DNA of 64,000 bases, taken from positions 688,743-752,742 of the forward strand of contig SJOL01004338.1 of the NCBI GenBank assembly GCA_004794785.1, read 5' to 3'. Made by a program: the position numbers and the translations under genes. This DNA is from Opisthorchis felineus (taxonomy: Eukaryota; Platyhelminthes; Trematoda; Opisthorchiida; Opisthorchiidae). Below are positions 37,873 through 48,303 of the stretch, in pieces. Under the pieces are notes generated by a model. It was not told where the DNA came from, ran no database searches, and was given only the letters and a program-made list of their open reading frames with translations. Numbering within the stretch: position 1 is the first letter of the stretch; every line of letters starts with the position of its first letter.

Positions 37873-38974
37873 AAGATATACTTTCCGAATGAGTATCATC
37901 TAACCACTCCACGCGATGACCGAGAAATTCAATTTAACTTTTGTTAGTATACATCGTGGTGTAATGTGCACTTGCAAGCTTGTGAGTTGTTAGCGCAATT
38001 ATGGTGACTTTTTCGCTCTTTAATTTTTAGCAGTCTTGATTACCTTTTGGCCCTCAGTCATAGAAAAACCTGCTAGGCTATGTCCCTTGTCCAAACGGGG
38101 GTATCGTACTATGCATGTCTTCAAATACAGTGGCTTGTGCCTGAAGGGCTAGTTGTGATAAACATTGCAGAAACAATGGATTTAAGTAGTCTTGTGCACT
38201 CCACTCCGAGCAACTTATGGCCGTTAAACTGCAACCAACATTTATAGAAGTCTTGGTAACTTGGACTCAGCAGTGTCATGATCCTCAAGTTCTTCGGAAA
38301 CAGTATGGATCAAGAATATTAGATTTGAGTACTTTTGTCAAAATTGGAGGAAGATTCTTATATAGAATATCATAAACATGGTTAGAATCACTGCGTGACA
38401 AAGTGCACCTGCATTTATAAAGCCCATAAGATTAAAGTTCCCGCATGACTAAAAAGTTTTAGCAAGAATGCGTTAGGAAATTTATCAAAGCAGGTCTTTC
38501 AATTCAAATCGATGTGAGTGAATTCCGAAATTATCTTTTCCTAAGCGTAGTGGTCTACCACAAATAAATTTCTGAAGTTTAAAACATGAGGACCAGTGGA
38601 AAAATCTACCGCGTGGTGGCATGTGCCGCTTGAAATACACAATTTCTCATTTCGTTTTGTAACATAACTTTCAGGGAAGTTTTTTCGCAAGTCCCTGCCT
38701 AACAAGCCTGCGTTGGCGTCCTATTCTGTCATTTCACAATCACTAAAGGTTACGAATTGTATTAGTGGCTAAAATTAGGCATGTGCCAAGTGGCATTTTG
38801 TTCGAGAACTTCTTTGCCAGGTGGAGATCACCTGTTGATCAGCTGCATTGTATTCTACTCGCCTTTCACTCTATCAGAACCGCAGTCATCAAGCCGTTTT
38901 TCGCGGAGTTAAAGCCCGAGAAACCAATGACATCAATGACAATTTCTGTGGAGGTCGGTCAAAGAAAGGTCAGT

Positions 38975-39001
38975 TATATATATATATATATATATATATA
39001 T
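38975..39001. repeat. TA microsatellite
   Basis: A pure TA run of about 27 bp. The open frames spanning it on both strands (Tyr-Ile repeats) are artefacts. Confidence 0.95.
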
Positions 39002-39407
39002 GGTTATTTTATAGTTAGGAATCAAGTCTATGAAATTGGCTTTCTCTACCTCAGGCAAAATATCACCTGAATTTAGCAGGTACGGCTTGAGATAAATATT
39101 CCTCAAGGAAGCTAACCATACCACAAGTACCCGCTTTGACTGACCATCAATGCGCGCATCTGAACGTGGGCCACAGAAAACGGATCATGTATGATCACGA
39201 ATTCAAACTCAATAAGCTATCACGGCACGACCGCTGTCTTTACTGAAGTGCTTCTTACGCGCCAAAATTATTCAGCAAAAATTTTATAGTACTTGGCAAA
39301 ATAAAAAATAAACCAAATGGAAGGTTGCTTTGCAAAATCGCTTGCTTCACATGAAGAATCCAGCCCTCTTCACCCAATGGATTGTCTAGATGGATTCACA
39401 ACCATAA

Positions 39408-39470
39408 TTGATGCATAAGTGATGTGACAAATTAGGGCGAAACAGTGGCCTACTGCGACGCTGATTATGG
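39408..39470 (+). repeat. Possible partial family H copy
   Basis: GTGATGTGACAAATTAGGGC, then GAAACAG, then CTACTGCGACGC resembles the hammerhead-like segment of family H. No head or tail was identified. It lies directly before the clear copy at 39.53 kb. Confidence 0.3.
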
Positions 39471-39532
39471 CGGAGTAGGACCCCATGGAAAATCCAGCCT
39501 ATTATACTACATCTTGTTTAAGTACCAGCTAA

Positions 39533-39713
39533 GCAGACCACTGTTGGTCGCCCCGGAAGAACGGTTAAGTGGCGGTCACTCGTCAGAATATTGTAGGTGC
39601 GAAACTCTCTGAGTTTTTAGATGCGCACTGTTAATGATCCCTAATAAGGCCGAAACAGATGTACAGTACTCCTCGGCTTTATAATACAGATTGGCTTTAC
39701 GGACAGGACGAAA
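39533..39713 (+). repeat. Family H SINE-like element with hammerhead-like segment
   Basis: The head carries ACGGTTAAGTGGC (A-box-like) and GTAGGTGCGAAACTCTC (B-box-like). The hammerhead-like segment at 39627-39675 reads GCGCACTG, TTAATGA (for CTGATGA), TCCCTAATAAGGCC and GAAACAG, then TACAGTACTCC. The stem I sides ACTG and CAGT are complementary. The tail is CTCGGCTTTATAATACAG, then ATTGGCTTTAC, then AGGACGAAAT. One or two core changes make cleavage unlikely. Confidence 0.7.
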
Positions 39714-41229
39714 TTTCAAATGGCTAAATCTCCCCACAATATCATCAAATTATTAAGCAGTTGCGTGTTCCTGCTCTGAGGAAAAGTGCCATTTTCTGCT
39801 TTAACCATCTGATCCAAAGAAGTAAAAATTTCTATCTGGAGTTATTGGTTCCAAAGGTCGGATCCAAACGGCATCAATGAACTCACCACACAACAGCAGA
39901 GGCATATTTGTCCTTGCTCATTTTAATAGTGTCTACTAGGTCTTGTTACCCTGGACACAAACGCGGAAATAATCATTAGATTTTTCTGATCGAATTAGTA
40001 GGCATTTTCAGTGTTTCTAATGTAAACACAGCACAGCCAGTTTTAGTTGGATCAGCACCAACATTTCTGGATTTGGCTTTATCGATCACTTGGAAGAGTG
40101 TTCCCACATGCTTTATTGTCCAGTTCAACCAAAACTTTTTACAACATAGGGTTTTGTGTGTGCACTTTGGTCCCGGAAATGAAAAATGTCTGCTCGGGAT
40201 TCAAGCTACAAGACATATATTCAACTCAGGCGGTTTATTACAAAGTCAAAAAATCACTAGACTAGTTGACTATTCGAAATGGAAGATTCACAGGCTTTAT
40301 CCAACCGATCAGCGAGAGCGAAGTCTTTCCGTATATCCAGTACATCCAGTGCAGTGCATTCACCTAATGAGGCACTGGCATCAAGTTGTTTAAAAGTGCC
40401 ATTTTGAAATGATTACCACTCAGACTTGAAAACACCAGAAGTCACTTACCCTGTGTTATTTAAGATCCTTCATTAACCAGTTATCAAATTTAGTCTCTTG
40501 GTATTCATCCAACCGAAACAATGGAGATGGCCTACATCAACCGTCGTAATTGACACAACCAAATATTTCCAGCGCCAAAACGACAAGTCCTTTCCGAATA
40601 GGTCCCATACCCAAACCTCCAGCTCTTTGTTCGTTTGCTTCAACAGGTTTCTAGACTGAAAAAACTCACTTTACGAAAGACTTGCCTCCATTGCCGAAGA
40701 CGCTATCTGTGTTGCACAAAGGTGCAGATTCCTAATGAAAGCTGCTTTCATTCAGTAGGTAAATCCCACACTATAATTACACGAGGCCCCGTTGTGTGAA
40801 CCACAAACATCTGATGTGAAATATTTTGCTATTTCTAAGGCACCAGAAAGATTACCGATTACCTTGCTTACTTTACTATCCAAGCAACTGACAGCGCTAG
40901 TTCATCTGTGAAGCACACCCGTAACTCTTCTTGAGGAAATTGTGATTCATATGGTCTGAATGCGAGGTTTTATAGCCTAATGTTTCCTTAAGTTCAGAAC
41001 AGCAGCATCTTTAATACAGACAGTAAACAGACAATAGTTTCATTATTTTCTACTTCATTTTGTGTTTTTCAGTCCAATGTATCAGCCATAAAGCATGTAC
41101 CATGGACACATTGTTTCCAGCTGCCACAGTCCCGATCACCAGAAAGTGGGAGATTGTAGGACATATAGCCAAGCATTGGAGGTGATGGTATGTCCAGCTA
41201 GTTCAGGAATTGAGTATCTACGCAGTGAA

Positions 41230-44200
41230 GACAATAGCTTTGATGCACGAGCACCACTGACTGCGCTATTGGTCCATTTCTGCCAGTGTCGTTAACCATT
41301 GGGGAGACGGGTCCCGGGGTCCCCGTCCAGGGAGACGGCAGTTGTCGATCCGACTCAGCTTACTGGTTTCCATACTTTGTTGTCAGGTCATACACTGCTG
41401 ACCTATCGGTAACTTCCACTCAGCACAGGGCTATGCCAAGTGAGCTCTGCGAGACAGATGGACTTCTGACATGCGGAGAAAATATCCTAGCCACCGTAAC
41501 CTATGGAGCGTGAGCAATTCATCTATCGCGAGACTTCCTTCTTCCTAAGACCATCTGGCGCACCTCAGTATTACTAGTCGGATGTTCCACCAGACCTGAC
41601 CAACGCTTCAGAGAAACACATGACCAAACACTGACATCTTTCGTATGTCCTCTGCACGTGGAGTCCAAGTCTCTGAACTATAAAGTAGTAAGGTTCGCAC
41701 TGGCTCAGTGTAAACTCTGCTCTTGACAAACAAACTGCCGTCACGTCGGCGCCATAGATGTCGGAGGTTTGCAAAAGCTGCCCTGGTCTTCTCGATTCGA
41801 GAAGTAATCTCGTCCTCAGCCAGTCCGTCGAAACTTATACAACCACCAAGGTGAACAAAGTTATCTACCACGTCGATTGGCTCGTCTGCAAGCATGAAGT
41901 TTAGGTTTGATCCAACCCAGTCTTGTAGCAGCACTTTTACATTTTGGGGATGTGCAGCTCATGCCAAACTGTGTGGCAGAATTATTAAGATTATTTAAAC
42001 TGGCTCGCATTTTTGAAGGATATGAACCAAGGAGAGCAATACCATCCGCATACTCAATGCCTGTGAGCGAATGTCCCGGAGGCTTTTCGACTCCCGAGGT
42101 TTCAGAGGTGTGCAGAGGAATTTCAAGTACCTTGTCAATAACAAAGTTGAAGACAGAAGGTGAGAGAGGGCAGCTTTTTCCTGCATCACTGGACATGGTG
42201 AACTCAGGCGAAAGCTTGCCATATACTCGTACGCGCCCACAGGAGTTCGCATACAGTGCCCTCATAAGGGATAGAAAGTTGGAAGGGACACCTTTGATCC
42301 CCAGACACTACTAAAGTTTCTGACAATCGACAGAATCAAAATCAGCTTTCAGATCAAGAAAAGCGACCAACGTGCGCCGTCTGAAGGAGTAGCACTGTTC
42401 AAGAATTTGTCTCAAGGTAAAGATATGGTCGATGCATCTTCGACCAGGGTGAAACCAGCTTGATTCTCACGAATCTGTCTCTCACGACAATCCATCAACC
42501 TGCGCAAAATAATGCCAGAGAGTATCTTAGATGCGACGGATACCAGGCTGATATCACGATGGTTTTCACATGACGTTCTTGAGCCCTTTTTGAAAACTGG
42601 GATGACGGTCGAGGAGCTCCATTCGGCTGGTATTCTGTTTTCGTTCCAAATCTTCTGCAGTACGGTCGTCAGACTGTTCCCCAGGAACTCGCCAACTTCG
42701 AGGAGCGCGGGGTGCAGGCCATCAGGGCCAGTTGCCTTATCACTCTTGAGGATTGATATCTCACGCTGGATTTCGGTTGCTCATGGCGGACTGGTGTCAA
42801 TGTTCCATTCGGGCCCGCTTGGTTCTTCCGGCGGTTGTGTTGAAGGAGACCAGCTGAACTGTTATTTGAAGTGCTCAGCCCACCGCTCAAGACGACGAGG
42901 GAGTGAATTGCTATTCCGTCTTTTTCTCATTGTCTAACTGACACCTGCCTTCTTTTGACCGGTTAATCGAATCAGTTGAAACAGGGCGTGGCTGTTGCCT
43001 GCAGCGAAAGCCTTCTGCATCTCCTGGGACCTCGAAATCCACCAGCGTTCTGTGTCATTCTTCAACCTCCTGATTATCCGGTGTTTGAGGGATCTGTGTG
43101 CGCCATCATAGTCGGTAGTTACTGGTATGGCCCTTATGGCAGCAGTAAGATCTGCTGATCTCGACGGTATCCAGTGTTTATTTAGTCTAGTCAGATGGCC
43201 CGGACAAACGGTTCTGAAAGCTGAGAGTATTGCTTCTTTAACTCCTCCATTCAACCTCCAAGCAGTCTTCTTCATCCGCATGACTGTGCGTTTCCAGTAG
43301 TTTTCTAGCCAGATCAGCTCGATACTCTTCAGCTACTGAAACTTGTCGAAGTTGGTGAACGGAGCTGCTCTCCTTTGGCTGGAGAAAAGCGAAGTGCTAA
43401 CCTGGCCCGCACGATGGCATGCTCAGAGTCAAGTTGCGTACCCCAGAAGGAATGACAATCTTTAACTGAGGCTCTCCATCGGTAACTGATATACACATGG
43501 TCCAATTGAGTCCACGACTGTCTTGTGGTAGGTGGCCTCCAAGTAACTCGATGTGAGCGTTTGTGTTGGAAGTTCGTACTGGTTAGGAACAGACGATGAT
43601 CTGTACACAACTAACGAAGCCGCTGCCCATTATCCGTACGCTCAGTATCGACTCCAACTCTACCACCTAACTGTGCTTCTTCCGGACTTATTCGTCCAAC
43701 TTGGGCATTCACATCACCCGCCAGGATTACTATATCTGTCCTTCTTGCTGACTAAAGCGGCCGTGACAGATCTTCATAAAACTCGTCCTCATTCTCAGAA
43801 CTGCAGTCTGTTGGAGCGTATGCTGATACGACAAACAAAACCGTTTACCGCATCGACCTGCGTTAATCTTAGTTGAGCGAGACAACCGCACAGCGCAAAG
43901 ACGACTGTCCACTGGGATCCAGCTTTAGGACTGAGTGCAGCCCCCACGCCGTAGATATCACGAGCCATTGCGTCAGGATCACCAGAAAGCCGAAGAGTGA
44001 AATGTGGAACACCTGGACTCGTCCTAAGCGGCTTGAGGAGCACGACCGAAGTGGGGACTTGTATGCGTGTTTTGGAGACACAAGATACATCGATAAAGAT
44101 GGAAAGTAAGGTTTTAGCAAGGGATGCCTGTTGCCCAATTTGACATAGAGTATGGACATTGAAGGCTGAAATGTGTGTCGGATCTTTTGAGATTAGTAAC

Positions 44201-44300
44201 TGATTATTTTGTTCCGTTTTTCCGGGAGATGTTTTAGACACAGAATTTTGTGTATTGACCCATTTTTCCATAGAATAGCTTACAGATAAAATCTGGGCCA
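41230..44300 (-). mobile_element. RTE-like LINE copy A, near full length, inactivated
   Basis: Translation of the minus strand gives, in order, an apurinic-type endonuclease and a reverse transcriptase, with many stops and frameshifts. Endonuclease blocks are FNVHTLCQIGQQASLAKTL, CVSKTRIQ (catalytic Glu changed to Lys), SGDPDAMARDIYGVG and HRLFLTSTNFQHKRSHRVTW, then WTQLDHVYISYRW. Reverse transcriptase blocks are FLDLKADFDSVD (motif A), YADGIALLG (motif C, YADD changed to YADG), and VHLGGCISFDGL then AFANLRHLWRRRDGSLFVKS. The C-terminal signature RLPGRGPRDPSPQW is near 41.3 kb. These proteins copy the element into the genome by target-primed reverse transcription. About 3.1 kb is close to full RTE length. 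Ends are approximate. Confidence 0.9.
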
Positions 44301-46260
44301 AAATGCATACATTTTAGCCTGAATGGCAGTCCGCAATCCTTGCCCTATATGTACTGCCATTCCGTCGGTCTTATACATTGTGCAAATCCGCCGCACTACA
44401 GTGTCTGTGGGTTGTTGGTTGCAATATGCAGCCCAATACACCAGAACTAGCGGTCAGGTTGCTTGACCTACTAACTACTTGTGGGTTAGTGGGTTGCGGA
44501 AGCATATTTCAAATCAAAAACGCATTTTGATGGATTGTTAGGAATGTAACAAATAATAAAACATGTGTTTGGGACTAAAACTTTTCAAAATGACAATCTT
44601 TGTAGACTCAGAATATTTGATCCCCGGTTCCTATGGTGAATACCGAATGTGCTTTGAAAGGACAAAGTACAAAATGACGAGGTCAGTGAAAGCTCTCTTC
44701 TAGCTGGTCAGCGAACGGTGGCTACAGTGTTTTGGACAAACCATCGACAAAACAGACTATTGGATTATTCTTGAAATAACATACGACCCAAAGGTTGCTG
44801 AAAACTCTCGAGTGCAAAGATTCGCCACATTTGCCTTACCACCAGTCCTTTTTTTTCAGAATCACGCTGTTGCACTAGGTAAGGAGTTAACGCCCAAGTT
44901 TTTTAGTACTACATCAGTTGTACCTGCAATGCCTCAAAAAAGTCCATGGAACCGTGATCTTTGCGGAGACTGAGAATTTCAGGTGTAACATAAGTTGAAG
45001 GTAGTGGGTGCAACCTCCTTATGTTTCTTTGGGTTTCACAACAATGCTTAGATGTAGAACGCAAAGTAAAAACTGTTCTGCTTCTTTCCCCAATCCCTCT
45101 GGATCTGAGCGAATTGTAAAAATTTAAAATGTGCTGACGAGCTGCCAGGCATTTGAAGAACCTGTCATAGCTGAATCAAGTCAAGCCCTTATAAGATCCT
45201 CAATAATTAGGACAATTACTCACAGAGGTAGTACGCATACTCCAGCACTTTCTCCCTAGAAATAGATGAAAACCTCAAATATGTATCACCTGAAAATACC
45301 ACCTTACAGCGCGGCGCACACAAATGTACTAGATAAAAAAAGACGCGATAGTTTACCTGTACCAGAACATGTTCTATTCACTCTTGTTCAAAATTCATGT
45401 TTTTTTAATAATTTTCCTTAGCCCAGGGCTACTGAAAATTTTCAAATTGTTTATGCCTCGGGATAAAAATCGATTTGTCTAGACATTCTTACCCAATATC
45501 CGCCAGCTGTTTCGACATGTTGGATGCCAAAGGTAAACTTTTCACTGTTTATACAAATAATTCTCACACACAGAGCAGCTTATGTCGTTTTACCTGGCGC
45601 ACGCCAACAGTCGTCAGAACTGCATAACTATTCTGCTGCGCTTTTACACACTTTACGGGCATCGCCATAATAATATAGAGACTTGGATCAGCGTGCAGCA
45701 AGAAGTCAGGGACTGGGCAGGCAATTACACATTGGATATGGATTTGGCATGCAATTGATTCATGAGCACGTTGCGGTCCTTAATCACATGTTCACTGTAC
45801 GCACTCTTTTGACAAAGCGATGCCCCGGGCAAAAAAGTTGGATAGATGTTCTTGAATATATTTCAGGTACTAAGAGCTGATTACTTTCGTTCGCAGGTCA
45901 TTTGGGAGCGCCCGCTCCAGCCCTCACTGTTTAAACCTCCTTGGTAATTAGCAGTGCTGTAATTCAAAATCTCTGAATTTGGTGTCTGCATCTCGATAGA
46001 GGAAGACGCTTCCATAAAGTGAGTGAACCTTTCCACGGGGTGACGTTTTGTATGCCTCCGTTCCTCACTGGGCTATACTTGAGGTATTCGTGCAGAATCT
46101 CCCATACAAACGTCTGACCAACACAGTTTGAGGGTATGTATGTATGGTGAACCGTTCTCTAAGGATGTAGATCGCTCTGGTGGTCTTACACCAACCACCA
46201 TTGCCATCGTACCAACTGAAACATGAGATGGCCTAATGCGGCACATTCAGTGGCTTAAAA
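44301..46260. other. Non-coding stretch between LINE copy A and R1
   Basis: The first 200 bases may be the 5' untranslated region of LINE copy A. Nothing recognisable was found in the remainder. Short open frames occur on both strands without similarity. Confidence 0.4.
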
Positions 46261-46468
46261 ACATCATAAACTAGAGATTCAGCTGGGTTCCAGGTGTGTC
46301 TCGCAGAAACCAAATCTGTTTGAAAGTGAGTGTATTTCGCTAATTTCGTGCAATTTGGGTTCAATTAGAACATAAGGTTGACGGAAACTCGGGGACTACG
46401 CCTACTTGATAATCCCCGAAAAGGGCGAAACCGTTCGTGGGCTGTCAAAGGGTTTTCAGCAACCTTAT
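46261..46468 (+). repeat. R1 repeat copy with hammerhead ribozyme motif
   Basis: This copy is inverted relative to the 48 kb copy, so the ribozyme is on the plus strand at 46400-46442. Stem I is GCCTAC paired fully with GTGGGC. The core is TTGATAA (CTGATGA in the 48 kb copy), stem II is CCC/GGG with a CGAAAA loop, GAAA is intact, stem III is degenerate (ACCGTT) and the cleavage site reads TTC. The first part (46261-46340) is the reverse complement of the R1 segment containing CACCTGGAACCCAGCTGAAT. No target-site duplication was found. Confidence 0.75.
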
Positions 46469-47875
46469 GTGTAATGTATTATGTCTATACGCGGATTCAG
46501 ACTGGTTGATTGTCCTTTGCTGCTTCGCTTTGCACTTTTCGTGGCACACGAGGTGCGTATATTTTGTCCGGCCGTTGAGAAGCCCTTGGTAGTCGATGTG
46601 AAGCAAACATACCAAAACCACCTACTAAAATCCTTTTCGTGTAATACGTGCTCTGATGCTCTGATACTAAAAAAATACTGTCGGCAACCCTGCAAGACAC
46701 CGGATTATCTGTGTTTGGAACGGCGCAACTAACTACATCAAGGTGCCGAATCTCGAGCAACACATTAAAACTGATCGAAGCTCGGCTACGTATCCATCAT
46801 GGTACAGAGTGCAGCGCGACCCAGCAAACACTCAGACGTCAAATGGAAGTGGGCACCTGTGAGAATCGAGGAGCCGGATGGGTCGAGAAAGCTGATGGGA
46901 TAGGGGAAGTCAGAAACTTTGAGAATGTGCTAAATTACTCCATACGGTGCGCTCAACAGGCTTAAAAAGCTACCGGTGATCGGAACAATCACTGGCAAAA
47001 ACGGACAGCTCATCTCTAGAAAGAACTGATTAGCTAAGCAGAACACTTTCAACGACAATTCAACTAGTTACCTAGAGTTTCTCATTCGGATTTTCAGCCC
47101 CTCAGTGGACAGTGAATTTAAAACCTCCGTTGACTTTGGAAATACATGAATGCATTTCAACTCTCAAGCGTCACTAAGCTTCCGGTTCTGAATTTCACCC
47201 AATTCGTTTAAGGATAGGATTGAAATCCTCAGTCAGCGATTGTCCAAATTATTTACCTACTTCTGGTCGAAAGAGGTCGTTCCAGCCAAATGTGATGAGA
47301 CATCATTGTTACCTGCCTAAAAAAGGTGCTCTTATTGGATATGATGATTACAGAATAATTAGCTTCACCCGCATTGTAGCTGGATTACTCGCGTTGTTTG
47401 GTTCACGTTGTCTTACGAAGGTGCGTAGAGAAGAGACCCCAAAGCAACAAGCAGGAGTTTGACCGGAAGGGGTCTGTGTTCAACACGTCTTCGCACGTTG
47501 TCAAGTGTTAGACCAATGGCATAAATATAGGTGCCCTACAATCTTGATGTTCGTTGACTACAAGGGTGGGTTCAATTCTGTTGGCCGCTCCGTTCTTTTT
47601 AACAGCCCCTCGCAACAGGATATGCCCCAAAAGTTTGAAAATATCATATTTCTTTGTATTACATATTTGTGGGCGCGTGAGAGAGTATGTCGGGTTTCCC
47701 GAAAGATTCCTTACGAGCGATGGAGTCCGACCAGTCTCTTCACTCTTTTAGTTTTTGTTTACTAAGGTCGTTGACAAAGAAATGCGGCAATTTCTGGGTC
47801 TTCAAACCCCTGATGTTCAGATTGAACTACGCAAAGATATTTGTGCCTTAAAATATGCAGATAATATTGTCCTCA

Positions 47876-48303
47876 AGAAATACACTCATTTGCAAATCAA
47901 TTTGGTTTTACGGGAGACTCACCTGGAACCTAGCTGAATCTCTCGTTTGTGATGTTTCCATGCAACTGAATGTGCTGCACCAGGCCGCCTCATGTTCCAG
48001 GTGCTATGATATTCGAGATATCGCGATGTATGTAATTTTGCGCAATGTACTACTCATAAGGTTGCTGAAAACCCTTTGACAGCCCACGACCGGTTTCGGC
48101 CATTTTGGGGCTCATCAGGCAGGCGCAGTCCCCGAGTTTTCGTCAACCTTATGTTCTACTTGAATCCAAATTGGACTGTTTTCAAGAAATACACTCATTT
48201 GCAAATCAATTTGGTTTTGCGAGATACCCACCTGGAACCCAGCTGAATCTCTCGTTTGTGATGTTTCCATGCAACTAAATGTGCTGCACCAGGCCGCCTC
48301 ATG
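47876..48303 (-). mobile_element. R1 insertion: retrozyme-like element, 1.39 units of 309 bp
   Basis: This element interrupts the LINE copy C frame right after motif C. It is flanked by a perfect 9-bp direct repeat TTGTCCTCA (47867-47875 and 48304-48312). Its first 119 bp recur at an offset of 309 bp with few differences, so it is 1.39 copies of a 309-bp unit. The linker between the repeats carries a type I hammerhead on the minus strand. There is no coding capacity. Small non-autonomous repeats with a hammerhead, transcribed, self-cut and circularised, are known in animals as retrozymes; this copy fits that pattern. The reverse transcriptase would have to come from elsewhere, possibly the RTE LINEs (inference). 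Confidence 0.8.
48082..48124 (-). ncRNA. Type I hammerhead ribozyme motif in R1
   Basis: Read on the minus strand: stem I 5' side GCCTGC (48124-48119), core CTGATGA (48118-48112), stem II GCCC/GGCC with a six-base loop and one C-C mismatch, GAAA (48097-48094), stem III as the six-base palindrome ACCGGT, cleavage site GTC with the cut after C at 48088, and stem I 3' side GTGGGC (48087-48082). Stem I pairs over six positions including two G-U pairs. All conserved core residues are present. The very short stem III is typical of animal hammerheads that work better as dimers. Confidence 0.75.

Larger units (their letters stand above)
30683..41229. other. Non-coding stretch
   Basis: No convincing exon was seen. 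The stretch contains a 12-base G run (35321), family H copies at 36.1, 39.4 and 39.6 kb, a tRNA-like sequence at 37.8 kb and a TA microsatellite at 38.98 kb. A short open frame at 36806-37012 (minus) has possible splice sites, but no similarity was seen. Confidence 0.4.

Noticed and set aside
38765..39124. Open frames on both strands through the TA repeat
   Set aside because: The Tyr-Ile repeats come from the microsatellite; no further coding evidence.
41286..44109. Several plus-strand open frames over LINE copy A
   Set aside because: They are antisense shadows of the LINE proteins on the minus strand.
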